In this document: positions 16,631-25,529 of the stretch, piece after piece | Layout: every line of letters begins with the position of its first letter | Numbering within the stretch: position 1 is the first letter of the stretch | Assembly: GCA_934501535.1 (NCBI GenBank) | Contig: CAKSUM010000001.1 | Coordinates: 62,001-126,000, forward strand | Length of the DNA stretch: 64,000 nt | Source: an uncultured Clostridia bacterium | Lineage (GTDB): Bacteria > Bacillota > Clostridia > UBA1381 | Direction: 5' to 3' | Program-made: the position numbers and the translations under genes | The notes under the pieces: generated by a model | What the model was told of the DNA's origin: nothing | What the model saw: the letters and a program-made list of their open reading frames with translations, nothing else | The model's database searches: none

Positions 16631-17528
16631 TTCATTTATAGAAAAAAGAAATTTTAAAAAGATTTTTATTGTATTCGTCATAGCCGCAGTTTTATGCGGC
16701 ATCGCCTGCGCCGTCGGCGTCGGGTATGTGTTCAGGGATAAAATCAGCCTTGCACTTCAATATGAAAAGGCAAGCGAAGATTTTAAAAGGAACAGTCAGA
16801 ATTACAGTCAAACGCTTGATAAACTCGCGGCAGCTTCACCCGATATACGCGACGTACTGCTGTTAGATGAAAAAAACTACATTATATATTCCGCTAAAAA
16901 TTCGGAATTTGCATCGGGCGGCATATTTGAACTGAAAAAAGCAAACGGCGGAAAATTTCTGCAAAGCGCCGTAAGCCCGGACGCGGTGTTCCGTTTTGTA
17001 AAAAAAGACGAATTTATGCTTTCATCTGCTTTTGCGGACGATTTCGGAGAAATATATGATGAATATGACGAAGATAACTTCTACCTTGATAACTTTCAGA
17101 ACAAAAAGCTGTATCTGATAAGTATGCCGGGCAAAAACAGCAGCGGCACAAAAGTATATGTCATAAGCAGTCCGACGCCTGTAAAATACGGCGTGCTTTC
17201 ACTAAAGCTTGCGGCAAGTGCCGTTATGTTCCTGTTTATGGTATACTGGATAATTATTGCTCTTTGGGTATACCAAAATGCACGAAAATCAAAGCTGTCC
17301 GCGCCCGTATGGGGCATTATAACACTGTTTACCAACCTCGCCGGGGTACTTGTCTACGCGGTATTCAAGCATATAAACGCCATATGTCCTTTCTGCGGAA
17401 CCGTTCAGCCGTCGGGAAATATCTTCTGCACATCATGCGGAAAGAAAATAGGCACTGTCTGCAGCAAATGCGGACACTCCCTGAAACGTTCCGACATTTT
17501 CTGCCCTAAATGCGGACATAAAAAATAA
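16617..17528 (+). CDS. Membrane protein with C-terminal zinc ribbons
   Basis: A 303-residue protein. A membrane helix lies at residues 15-38, followed by an extracytoplasmic domain of about 150 residues with no recognised family, then two membrane helices (about 198-240) and a cytoplasmic end with two zinc ribbons (CPFCG...CTSCG and CSKCG...CPKCG). The layout, an outside domain joined to an inside metal-binding domain, fits a sensor or partner of the adjacent ECF sigma factor, which is inference. Its start overlaps the upstream gene by 14 bases, so translation is probably coupled. A strong terminator closes the three-gene unit. Confidence 0.8.
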   Translation: MNRFNSFIEKRNFKKIFIVFVIAAVLCGIACAVGVGYVFRDKISLALQYEKASEDFKRNSQNYSQTLDKLAAASPDIRDVLLLDEKNYIIYSAKNSEFASGGIFELKKANGGKFLQSAVSPDAVFRFVKKDEFMLSSAFADDFGEIYDEYDEDNFYLDNFQNKKLYLISMPGKNSSGTKVYVISSPTPVKYGVLSLKLAASAVMFLFMVYWIIIALWVYQNARKSKLSAPVWGIITLFTNLAGVLVYAVFKHINAICPFCGTVQPSGNIFCTSCGKKIGTVCSKCGHSLKRSDIFCPKCGHKK

Positions 17529-17533
17529 TTTTC

Positions 17534-17583
17534 GGAGCAGCAAGTAAAATTAATTCATTTTACCTGCTGCTCCAACTTTTTTA
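17534..17583 (+). terminator. Terminator of the ECF sigma operon
   Basis: GGAGCAGCAAGTAAAAT pairs with ATTTTACCTGCTGCTCC, giving a stem of about 17 bp with one mismatch, followed by AACTTTTTT. Confidence 0.92.
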
Positions 17584-17631
17584 TCTCTGCTGCGTGTAAT
17601 AACCGAAATACAAAGCACAGGAGTGATACCT

Positions 17632-19830
17632 ATGAATAACAACGCCGTAAAAACGGTGCCGCAGATTTTGAAGGATAACCTTTGCACAGTCTTTAATCTG
17701 CTTAATCTTTTGATTGCAATATTCCTTGCAGCGGCAGGCGCATGGAAAAACATTCTTTTTATTTCTGTCATTTTAATCAATACCGCCATCGGAATTGCCC
17801 AGGAAATAAAAGCGAAACACCGTATTGAACAGCTCACGCTTATGGCACTTCCCAAGGTTAAGGTGTTGAGAAACGGCATAGAGACCGATATATCGGCGGA
17901 AGAAATAAAAAAAGGCGATACGGTATGTCTTGAAAGCGGCTCGGTTATCAGCTGCGACTGCAAAATAATATTAGGCAGCGCGGAAGTAAACGAATCCATA
18001 TTAACAGGCGAATCGGAACCGGTATTAAAACGCGCCGGTGATACTTTCCTTTCCGGCAGCAGCGTTATATCGGGAAAGTGCCGCGCCGAGGTCATATATG
18101 AAAGCTGCGACAGTTTTGCGTCAAAGATTACCGACGAAGTAAAGCGCACAAAACAAAGCGGCTCGGAAATGCTCATTTCGATGAAAAAAGTTACAAGATT
18201 TACCGGATTTTTCATAATACCTCTCGGAATACTGATGTTTATGCAGGGATATTTTTTCAGAAACGAGCCGTTTGACGCCGCTGTTGTTTCCGTTTCTGCC
18301 GGGCTTTTGGGAATGCTCCCTAAAGGTCTTGTGCTCCTGATAAGCATTGGCTTTGCGACCGGCGTAATCAATCTTTCAAAAAAACAGGTATTGGTCCGCG
18401 AGCTGCACTCCCTTGAAAATCTCGCGCACTGCGATACGGTATGCCTCGACAAAACAGGCACGTTCACCGAAGGAAAACTGACCGTTGAAGCCGTATTTCC
18501 GAATATTGACGGCAAGGAATTTGGCAAATTAATGGCTTCATATTTAAAGTACACCGATGACAATAATTCAACATATCTTGCGCTTAAAAATCACTTCAAA
18601 GCCACCGACGCTTACCGCTGCATATCAGGCACCGCCTTTTCCTCCGAAAGAAAATATTCGTCCGTTGTGCTTGATGACGGCAGAACATTTGTCATCGGCG
18701 CGCCTGAAAAGCTGTGCACCTCAATTCCGTATGAAGTGGCAGATTTAATGGCTGAGGGAAAAAGAGTCTTATTTGCCGGCATCTGCACCGGCGCGTTCAC
18801 GCCCGAAAACACCGAACTTGCAGCAATGATTGTAATTTCCGACAAAATCAGAAAAAATGCCGCGGAGACGATAAGATATTTTTATTCCCAGGGCGTAGAC
18901 GTAAAAATAATTTCCGGCGATAATGCATATGCTGCCGCGTCAATTGCAAAAAAGGCAGGAATTAAAAACGCGAAATTATATATCGATATGAGCGATGTTT
19001 CAAATTCGGACATAGAGAATATCGCAGATAAATACACGGTATTCGGTCGGGTAACGCCAAAGCAGAAAAAGCTGCTGATTGAAGCCATGCAAAAACACGG
19101 GCACAAGGTTGCAATGACCGGCGACGGCGTGAATGACCTTTTGGCAATGCGCTGCGCCGACTGCTCCGCCGCAATGGGGGCCGGCTGTGACGCAGCAAAA
19201 CAAACAGCGCAGCTCGTGCTTTTAAATTCGGATTTTGCGGTCTTAAAGGACGTAATTTCCGAGGGGCGCAGAGTTATAAACAACTTTACGAAGTCAGCAG
19301 GGGTATTTTTCATAAAAACTATATATTCCGTGCTTTTATGTATTCTGTGCCTGTTTTTTAATACGGATTTTCCGTTTATACCCATTCAGATTACGCTCAT
19401 TGACGCAGTAATAGAAGCCTTTCCCGCTTTCTTTATGTCATTTGAGCGAAATGACGGAAAATGTTCTGAGGGCTTTCTGCAATCTGCCGTCCGCTCGGCG
19501 CTGCCAAACGGTATAGCAATATCCGTATGCTGTTTTGTATTGCTCATAATTTCAAGGTATTTGGGGACGGACAGTGCTCAAACATCTCTTTTGATGTATC
19601 TTTCGGTAGGCTTTATAAGTCTTGCCGGAGTTGTAAAAGCATGTCTGCCGTTTAATATGCTGAGAGGCTTTTTGGCCGCTGCCTCGGTATTTGGATTTAT
19701 CTGCGCCGCAGCTGTATTTTCACAGTTTTTGCAGCTGCCGCAGCTTTCCCGCACCGGAGCAATGCTCTTGCCCGGAGTGATAATATTGGGGCTGCTTCTC
19801 TCTGTATGTATTAAAACTTCACGCAGTTAA
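17632..19830 (+). CDS. Cation-transporting P-type ATPase (CtpE-like)
   Basis: An ATP-driven cation pump of 732 residues. Visible are the actuator motif TGES (residue about 125), the phosphorylation motif DKTGT with Asp273, and the hinge TGDGVNDLLAMRCADCSAAM. The segment GLLGMLPKGLVLLISIGFAT before the phosphorylation site, with the PKGL/PEGL motif, resembles the CtpE branch rather than heavy-metal or potassium pumps; no CPC motif or N-terminal metal domain is present. CtpE of mycobacteria is linked to calcium uptake; substrate here is inferred only by that likeness. The ATG at 17632 follows CAGGAG. The protein is transcribed alone. Confidence 0.9.
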   Translation: MNNNAVKTVPQILKDNLCTVFNLLNLLIAIFLAAAGAWKNILFISVILINTAIGIAQEIKAKHRIEQLTLMALPKVKVLRNGIETDISAEEIKKGDTVCLESGSVISCDCKIILGSAEVNESILTGESEPVLKRAGDTFLSGSSVISGKCRAEVIYESCDSFASKITDEVKRTKQSGSEMLISMKKVTRFTGFFIIPLGILMFMQGYFFRNEPFDAAVVSVSAGLLGMLPKGLVLLISIGFATGVINLSKKQVLVRELHSLENLAHCDTVCLDKTGTFTEGKLTVEAVFPNIDGKEFGKLMASYLKYTDDNNSTYLALKNHFKATDAYRCISGTAFSSERKYSSVVLDDGRTFVIGAPEKLCTSIPYEVADLMAEGKRVLFAGICTGAFTPENTELAAMIVISDKIRKNAAETIRYFYSQGVDVKIISGDNAYAAASIAKKAGIKNAKLYIDMSDVSNSDIENIADKYTVFGRVTPKQKKLLIEAMQKHGHKVAMTGDGVNDLLAMRCADCSAAMGAGCDAAKQTAQLVLLNSDFAVLKDVISEGRRVINNFTKSAGVFFIKTIYSVLLCILCLFFNTDFPFIPIQITLIDAVIEAFPAFFMSFERNDGKCSEGFLQSAVRSALPNGIAISVCCFVLLIISRYLGTDSAQTSLLMYLSVGFISLAGVVKACLPFNMLRGFLAAASVFGFICAAAVFSQFLQLPQLSRTGAMLLPGVIILGLLLSVCIKTSRS

Positions 19831-19856
19831 AACTCCTTACTTCCCCCGTCAAAGTT

Positions 19857-19892
19857 AAAGGGGACTGAAAATCTTTCAGTCCCCTTTTTTAA
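19857..19892. terminator. Bidirectional terminator between ATPase and hcp
   Basis: AAAGGGGACTGAAA and TTTCAGTCCCCTTT form a 14-bp stem with a 3-base loop and a T-run on the plus strand, with an A-run and T-rich end usable on the minus strand for hcp. Confidence 0.9.
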
Positions 19893-19905
19893 TATAAATT
19901 TTTAT

Positions 19906-21498
19906 CTATCCCAAAATTGCTTTTAAATCCTGTTCCGGCGTGGTAATCGGCGCAATACTGTAATTTTCCGCCAGATAAGCCAAAACGTTCGGCGAAATGA
20001 ATGCCGGGAGCGTCGGCCCCAGACGTATATTTTTTATACCGAGATACAAAAGCGTAAGAAGTATGCACACCGCTTTCTGCTCATACCATGACAAAATCAT
20101 CGACAGCGGCAGTTCATTTACTCCGCAGCCAAAAGTCTCTGCAAGTGCCGCCGCAACCTTAATCGCACTGTAGGCATCATTGCACTGCCCCATGTCCATT
20201 ATCCGCGGCAGTCCGCCGATTGTGCCGAGGTCAAGGTCATTAAATCTGTATTTTCCGCATGCAAGCGTCAGAATTATCGTGTCCTCAGGCGTCTGCTTTA
20301 CGAAATCGGTATAATAATTTCTTCCCGGACGCGCGCCGTCGCAGCCGCCCACAAGGAAGAAGTGCCGGATTGCACCGCTTTTAACCGCGTCCGCAATTTT
20401 ATCCGCATGACTCAGCACCGCTCCGTGCGCAAATCCCGTTGTCACGGTTGTTCCGCCGTTTATTCCGGTAAACGGCATGTCCTCGTTATATCCTCCGAGT
20501 TCAAGCGCTTTTTCAATAACAGGCGTAAAATCTCTGTCCTCTCCGACATGAACGATTTCCGGATAAGACACAACCTCTGTAGTAAATACTCTGTCGGAAT
20601 AACTGCTTTTCGGCGGCATCAGACAGTTTGTTGTAAACAAAATCGGCGCCGGAATATCCGCAAATTCCTTTTGCTGATTTTGCCATGCTGTTCCGAAATT
20701 ACCCTTTAAGTGAGAGTATTTTTTCAGCTCCGGGTATCCGTGCGCCGGAAGCATTTCTCCGTGAGTATAGACATTTATTCCCTTTCCCTGCGTCTGTTCA
20801 AGCAATAGCTTTAAATCAAGCAAGTCATGGCCCGAAATCACGATAAACGGCCCTTTTTCCACTTTCAGCGGAACCGTTGTCGGCTCGGGTATACCGTAGG
20901 TTTCGGTGTTTGCCTTGTCCAGCATCTGCATGCAGATAAGATTTACTCTGCCCACCTCCATAACTATCGGAAGAAGCTTATCCATTCCCCAATCTTCACC
21001 CACGGCGCAAAGCGCTTTTATGAAAAAGTCCGATACTTCACTGTCGGTATATCCCAGCAGCATTGCGTGATATGCATACGCCGCCATTCCGCGTATACCG
21101 AACAAAATCAGTGACTTAAGGCTTCGTATGTCCTCCTCCGCCTCCCATACCTTCGACATGTCATATTCGCTCTTTTTGTCGCACGGCGAGCTGCATTTTC
21201 CGCATCTTCCCGAGAGTTTTTCTCTCTCGCGCCGCACTTTTTCGATTAGCTTTTGTATCGTTTCCTCATTAAAATTCACATTGGTGACGGTTGTAAACAA
21301 CCCCTCAATAATCAGTTTATACGCTGCCTCTGTCGGCTTTTTCTTCCCGACTGCACGTGCATATCCGATAAGCGCTCCCGTCAGTTCGTCCTGCAGCCGC
21401 GCCGTATCCGCTGTTTTACCGCACACTCCCGCACGTCCGGTACAGCCGCTGCAGCCGGCTGTCTGCTCACACTGAAAACAAAACATTTGATTTTCCAT
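19906..21498 (-). CDS. hcp: Hydroxylamine reductase / hybrid cluster protein
   Basis: An iron-sulfur protein carrying a hybrid Fe-S-O cluster, with hydroxylamine reductase and nitric oxide reductase activity, acting in nitrosative stress defence in anaerobes. The 530 residues begin with the cysteine cluster motif MFCFQCEQT followed by GCSGC and VCGK, which binds the N-terminal [4Fe-4S] cluster. Later conserved ligands appear in ISGHDLLDLK, HGEMLPAHGYPEL, FTTNCLMPP, LVGGCDGARPGRNYY and LACGKYRFND, and MILSWYEQKAVCILL near the end. The gene is divergent from a Crp/Fnr regulator, a pairing well known for hcp (HcpR type). AGGAGG precedes the ATG. Confidence 0.97.
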   Translation of the reverse strand: MENQMFCFQCEQTAGCSGCTGRAGVCGKTADTARLQDELTGALIGYARAVGKKKPTEAAYKLIIEGLFTTVTNVNFNEETIQKLIEKVRREREKLSGRCGKCSSPCDKKSEYDMSKVWEAEEDIRSLKSLILFGIRGMAAYAYHAMLLGYTDSEVSDFFIKALCAVGEDWGMDKLLPIVMEVGRVNLICMQMLDKANTETYGIPEPTTVPLKVEKGPFIVISGHDLLDLKLLLEQTQGKGINVYTHGEMLPAHGYPELKKYSHLKGNFGTAWQNQQKEFADIPAPILFTTNCLMPPKSSYSDRVFTTEVVSYPEIVHVGEDRDFTPVIEKALELGGYNEDMPFTGINGGTTVTTGFAHGAVLSHADKIADAVKSGAIRHFFLVGGCDGARPGRNYYTDFVKQTPEDTIILTLACGKYRFNDLDLGTIGGLPRIMDMGQCNDAYSAIKVAAALAETFGCGVNELPLSMILSWYEQKAVCILLTLLYLGIKNIRLGPTLPAFISPNVLAYLAENYSIAPITTPEQDLKAILG

Positions 21499-21532
21499 AA
21501 TAAATTCCTCCTGTAATAATTATGTGCTGTTC

Positions 21533-21590
21533 TTGACATTTCTATTATAGTGTAGTAGAATTATCAAAAAAAGTATGTTGTTTTAACAAC
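21533..21590. promoter_or_regulatory. Divergent hcp/regulator promoter region with palindrome
   Basis: On the plus strand TTGACA (21533-21538), 17 bases and TAGAAT (21556-21561) drive the regulator gene. The palindrome GTTGTTTTAACAAC (21577-21590) lies just after that start point, a place for autorepression. For hcp on the minus strand a TATAAT with a poor -35 is present, and the palindrome centre lies about 46 bases upstream of its expected start, close to a class II activator position. Binding by the adjacent regulator is inferred. Confidence 0.65.
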
Positions 21591-21607
21591 AAAATGAAAG
21601 GAATTTT

Positions 21608-22273
21608 ATGGATTACAGTTTTTTATCAAAAACCGTTCTTTTTAACGGCATAACGGCAAAGGAAACAGAATTGCTGCTCAAATGCACCGACGCATTTGAA
21701 AAAAATTACGAAAAAGACGAAATAATTCTGCATGCCGGCAGTCCGTGCGAATGTATGGGGATTGTTGTTTCCGGCAGCGTGAACATAATCGTAAACTACT
21801 ATTGGGGCGGCAGCAGTATCTTCGGTCATGTCACTGCCGGTCAGATTTTTGCCGAGGCATATTCTCTGATTTCCGAAAAGGAGCTTTTATGCGATGTTTC
21901 CGCCGCGGAGAAAACAACCGTGTTATTTATGAATACCAAAAAGATTCTTACGCTTTGTAACAAAGCCTGTCCGAACCATATTTTGCTTATGCAAAATCTT
22001 CTGAAAATATCCGCGCGCAAAAATCTCGGGCTTTCCTCACGCATGGCGCACACCGCTTCAAAGCGTATTCGCGACCGTCTGCTCTCATATTTGTCGGAAC
22101 AGGCACTTCTGTCCGGAAGCAACCGATTTACCATTCCGTTTTCACGGCAGCAGCTCGCGGATTATCTGGGCACGGAGCGCAGCGCCCTTTCGGGCGAGCT
22201 TTCAAAAATGCGGCGCGACGGTCTGATTGACTACCGCAAAAACAGCTTTACTCTCCTGAGTAATGAAACGTAA
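21608..22273 (+). CDS. Crp/Fnr-family regulator, probable hcp activator
   Basis: A 221-residue regulator with an N-terminal cyclic-nucleotide-like beta barrel (GSPCECMGIVVSGSVNIIVN) and a C-terminal Crp winged helix (residues about 150-215), where FSRQQLADYLGTERSALSGE is the recognition helix region. It lacks the N-terminal cysteine cluster of true Fnr; four scattered cysteines (in LLKCTD, SPCECM, LLCDVS, LCNKAC) might bind a cofactor such as heme or Fe-S, but that cannot be shown. It is divergent from hcp, matching the HcpR arrangement for response to nitrosative stress. AAAGGAATTTT precedes the ATG. Confidence 0.92.
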   Translation: MDYSFLSKTVLFNGITAKETELLLKCTDAFEKNYEKDEIILHAGSPCECMGIVVSGSVNIIVNYYWGGSSIFGHVTAGQIFAEAYSLISEKELLCDVSAAEKTTVLFMNTKKILTLCNKACPNHILLMQNLLKISARKNLGLSSRMAHTASKRIRDRLLSYLSEQALLSGSNRFTIPFSRQQLADYLGTERSALSGELSKMRRDGLIDYRKNSFTLLSNET

Positions 22274-22312
22274 ATCTTATACAAAAAACGCCGGAAAAGC
22301 AGAAATATATTG

Positions 22313-23401
22313 TTATACATTTTCTTTCAGCTTCCATTTTGTATAGAGAATAGACGTGTTGCTGTCATCGGCATATCGCTGATAATAAACTGTCAGCAGA
22401 CTTCCGTCATCCAGTTCTGCCGTGGCAGGGTAGCCAAGGTCGGGATTATCGGAATTATCATCGATGATATAGTCATCGTTCCATGTTCTTCCGTTGTCAT
22501 AACTTACCATGGCGTGTTCACCTATATGTCCGTCGCGATTTCCGTATGTGCATATCAGCGCACCTGACGAATGCATGAGCAAATGAGGCGGTGAACCGCT
22601 GACGTCCATCGGCACGGGCATTGTCCAAGTCTTTCCGCCGTCTGTTGATCTTGTCGAATACATTGTAAAATTCGCAAAGCGGTCAATCCCCTGTACGCGT
22701 ATCATTCCAAGAATACTCCCATCGGAAAGCTCTGTCACGTGCGGTTCATAAAAGTTTTCCGGTTTCATTCCGTCCGGTACACCCACCGTTCCTATTTTTG
22801 TCCATGTATAACCACCGTCATGACTAATACAGGACGCTATTCTGCCGTTATACATATCAGCAGATTCTTTTCCAAGATACAAAAGCGTGCCGTCTTTTAA
22901 CAAGGAAGGTCCATGCGGAGCAGACACCGGGACCTCTGTTATGTCACTCCAAGTGACGCCGTAATCCTCCGAAACGCGAACGAACGAGCGCTGTCCCACC
23001 ATATCTTTGGGAAGTTTTTTATATCCTTCTATCATACTCTTGACAACATTTGCTGCCGCGTCCGGCTTATTCCCGATCGCCGTTTCACACCATGCGGTAG
23101 CTTCGGTAAACCATGTAATAAGCATTCGTCCGCCGCCCATATACAGAATACCGGCGTCACGATCATCCATATATGTGTCATTTATGACTATCGGAGGTGT
23201 CCATGTTCTTCCTTTATCGCGGCTGATGTACATTGAGGTCTTTCCAAACGGACATATGTGCGCCGTACGGAAACTCGATGCCACGGCGTATAATGTTTCC
23301 CTTTCATCGCGGCATACACTCGGCCAGCCCTGATAACTGAATATTGTTCCTTGCCTTCTGTTAACTATGCCATGTTCAGCATTCGGTCTTATTTCATTCA
23401 T
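22313..23401 (-). CDS. Sialidase-like BNR-repeat protein, cytoplasmic
   Basis: A six-bladed beta-propeller of the sialidase/neuraminidase superfamily. Five Asp-box repeats (SxDxGxTW) are visible: SRDKGRTW (about 60), SEDYGVTW (144), SHDGGYTW (193), STDGGKTW (252) and SYDNGRTW (300). There is no signal peptide or membrane helix, so it acts inside the cell, presumably on an imported small glycan or conjugate rather than on host mucin. The catalytic arginine triad cannot be assigned with confidence; the true substrate may not be sialic acid. It is the second gene after a PnuC-like membrane protein. The 362 residues agree with short cytoplasmic sialidase-like enzymes. Confidence 0.85.
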   Translation of the reverse strand: MNEIRPNAEHGIVNRRQGTIFSYQGWPSVCRDERETLYAVASSFRTAHICPFGKTSMYISRDKGRTWTPPIVINDTYMDDRDAGILYMGGGRMLITWFTEATAWCETAIGNKPDAAANVVKSMIEGYKKLPKDMVGQRSFVRVSEDYGVTWSDITEVPVSAPHGPSLLKDGTLLYLGKESADMYNGRIASCISHDGGYTWTKIGTVGVPDGMKPENFYEPHVTELSDGSILGMIRVQGIDRFANFTMYSTRSTDGGKTWTMPVPMDVSGSPPHLLMHSSGALICTYGNRDGHIGEHAMVSYDNGRTWNDDYIIDDNSDNPDLGYPATAELDDGSLLTVYYQRYADDSNTSILYTKWKLKENV

Positions 23402-23458
23402 ACTTCCTTACCTCCATACCTGTATACTATAGCGGTGCTTTTCGTTAACATAATTATT

Positions 23459-24184
23459 TTAAAACTGTTTTTCGTACTTATCAATCCTTTCTTTTTCCTG
23501 TTCCGCATAAATTCTGCGTACCGAAAAAAACTGTCTTACAACACAGATGAATGAGTATATCGAAAACACCGCGTACGTGATCATTTCCGGTCTGTCAAGC
23601 GACACCGCAACGTTCAGCGCGATACCGAGCAGTCCGGAAACAAGCATCAGCCAAGTGTACTCTATATATGACAAAAGCGTTAAAACACTTGTTGCTGCAC
23701 CCAAAAGCGATGTCGCTCCGTCAAGCAGTCTGTAGCCTGATCCTGCCACATTCAATATCATAAGTGCCGCCATGTAGCATACAGACAGGACAGCAAGTAA
23801 TATAATCCGCGCCTTTTTGCTCATTCTCTTAAACTCGGTTGAATTTTTATACGCGTGTTTAGACCATCTTGCGAAGGTCGCTAACTGAAACGGGCATGAC
23901 ACGAGCAGTGCCTGTGCAGCCGAGCCGTAAATTCCCAATGTCAGATATACTGCCGTATAAATGAGCGAGTTTATTCCGCCGATCAGACATGCGTACCTGT
24001 TCGCTTCCGCCTGAAGTATCCCTACAACGAGCGACACAAACAGTGGCAGCATCATAAACGGCGTCTGCCTGTAAAGAACCGAGGTCACTGTCAGTATAGC
24101 AGCAGTCAGCCCAAGCAACACCGTTGAGAACATCATCTTCGGCCTCTTTTTGTTTTTTATCTGTATTTTTTCAGCTGATGACAT
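23459..24184 (-). CDS. PnuC-like multi-pass membrane protein
   Basis: A 241-residue protein with about seven hydrophobic helices. The pattern (LIYTAVYLTLGIYGSAAQAL, then FQLATFARWSKHAY, then a last pair of helices including YIEYTWLMLVSGLLGIALNV) resembles PnuC vitamin-precursor carriers (nicotinamide riboside type), though the likeness is moderate and other small carriers are possible. The start at 24184 is preferred: GGGGTGA precedes it, and the promoter at 24230-24258 would start transcription downstream of the alternative ATG. It is followed by the sialidase-like gene 57 bases downstream, suggesting a role in bringing in that enzyme's substrate. Confidence 0.6.
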   Translation of the reverse strand: MSSAEKIQIKNKKRPKMMFSTVLLGLTAAILTVTSVLYRQTPFMMLPLFVSLVVGILQAEANRYACLIGGINSLIYTAVYLTLGIYGSAAQALLVSCPFQLATFARWSKHAYKNSTEFKRMSKKARIILLAVLSVCYMAALMILNVAGSGYRLLDGATSLLGAATSVLTLLSYIEYTWLMLVSGLLGIALNVAVSLDRPEMITYAVFSIYSFICVVRQFFSVRRIYAEQEKERIDKYEKQF

Positions 24185-24229
24185 AGTAAATATCACCCCA
24201 TATTTTTTGTATTCATCGATGTTGTTTGC

Positions 24230-24258
24230 ATTATACATGATTTATCACAAAAAAACAA
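24230..24258 (-). promoter_or_regulatory. Promoter of the PnuC-like/sialidase operon inside a terminator tail
   Basis: On the minus strand TTGTTT, a 17-base spacer and TATAAT. The -35 element is made from the T-run of the AraC gene's terminator, so the end of one unit and the start of the next share bases. Confidence 0.65.
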
Positions 24259-24291
24259 TAGCACCATGCGACTTGATTGAGTCACATGGTG
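24251..24291 (-). terminator. Terminator of the AraC-family gene
   Basis: CACCATGTGACT and AGTCGCATGGTG pair on the minus strand around a six-base loop, followed by CTATTGTTTTTTT. Confidence 0.85.
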
Positions 24292-24325
24292 TCCCTCTTT
24301 CGGAAGTTTTAATATGTATTCACGG

Positions 24326-25216
24326 TTATGGCCTGTTTTCGCGTCGGTATCTTCCGGCAGAAATTCCGAATTTCTGCTCGAAAGCTCTATAAAATCCCGA
24401 CATGGAAGTATACCCTACTTTATACGCTATTTTGTCTACAGTCAAATTGGTTGTTATAAGCATTTGAGCGGCGCGCCACATACGGTTATCTGTCAGTATC
24501 TTCCGAAAACTCCGGTGATATACATTCGTTAAAATACGGCTCGTCTGTCTTTTTGAAAGGTTCAGATAATTCGCAAGATCTTGCTCCGTCACTTGTTCCG
24601 GCAGATAAGACTCGAAAAAGTTCTCTATTTTCAGATACCTCAAATCCTGTTCCTCCGCATCATTCGGTTTTAGTGCACTCTGTGCGGAAATCTTGATTTT
24701 TTCTTGAATTTGCCGAAAGACATATATGAAAAACTCTTTAAGCAATAAATGAATATATGCATCCGAAGCAAATTTCGGTTCTGTTATCTCAGAATACATT
24801 TTTTGAAGTATATTGACAAGTTCTCTGCCGTCAGGAAAGAAAATCGGCTCTCTGTTTGTTTCGAGCATCTCCGCACACGCATCATAGATTGGATCGAACT
24901 CAGTGTCAGTCATCATTTTGCTGACCGTAAATCTCACGGCGAGTTTTTTAGGCTCATCACCTGCCGGCCCGGAGCAATGATACACGCCCGCAGGAATAAG
25001 GCACGCCGAGCCGGCTCTCATGATCATGGAAGAGTGTCCGGTAAATTCCATCCGCAGCTCGCCGCTGAGGACCGCTATTATCTCATAGTATGCGTGAATG
25101 TGTATATCGGTAGATATCTTGAATTCATCACCTGCGAATGTTGTATCAAGCGCTGCAAAAACCTTCATATCGGATATTCCGATTTTCATTGACGGATAAA
25201 AAACATTGTCATGCAT
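24326..25216 (-). CDS. AraC-family transcriptional regulator
   Basis: A 296-residue regulator with an N-terminal cupin sensor (STDIHIHAYYEIIAVLSGEL, then IPAGVYHCSGP) and a C-terminal AraC double helix-turn-helix (residues about 200-292; VTEQDLANYLNLSKRQTSRI and LTVDKIAYKVGYTSMSGFYR, ending FEQKFGISAGRYR). The start at 25216 follows GAGGAGTG. It precedes the PnuC-like and sialidase-like genes in the same direction but is separated from them by a terminator and a new promoter; it is a reasonable candidate to control them, responding to a sugar or glycoside. AraC proteins with HAYYE cupins usually activate carbohydrate genes. Confidence 0.9.
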   Translation of the reverse strand: MHDNVFYPSMKIGISDMKVFAALDTTFAGDEFKISTDIHIHAYYEIIAVLSGELRMEFTGHSSMIMRAGSACLIPAGVYHCSGPAGDEPKKLAVRFTVSKMMTDTEFDPIYDACAEMLETNREPIFFPDGRELVNILQKMYSEITEPKFASDAYIHLLLKEFFIYVFRQIQEKIKISAQSALKPNDAEEQDLRYLKIENFFESYLPEQVTEQDLANYLNLSKRQTSRILTNVYHRSFRKILTDNRMWRAAQMLITTNLTVDKIAYKVGYTSMSGFYRAFEQKFGISAGRYRRENRP

Positions 25217-25529
25217 TACATTCACTCCTCGCTTTTTGCATTTGTCATTCAAACCACATTATTATATATCAAAACAAATATTTATGCAAGTATTTTACAG
25301 AGTTTTCATCGCGGATAATCATGATTATTTCTGCACTCTTAATGTCATACTCCCGAATCGGATCGGTTATGATATTCTTTTTGCCTTCACTCATTATTTC
25401 GCGTCTGTGTCTTGCCATAAAAAAATCCCCTCTATGATATTATTAATATTCTGTCATAGAAGGAATTTTGTTTACAGGCTTTTTCAAATTTCGCGGCTGA
25501 TGTAATGCCGTTCATTCTGCCGATTTTAA
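25217..25529. other. Intergenic region with cupin terminator
   Basis: The 313-base spacer holds the terminator at 25419-25469 and, presumably, the promoter of the AraC gene. I see no supported gene in it. Confidence 0.5.
25419..25469 (-). terminator. Terminator of the nitroreductase-cupin operon
   Basis: On the minus strand AATTCCTTCTATGA pairs with TCATAGAGGGGATT (with G-U pairs), followed by a run of seven T. Confidence 0.8.
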
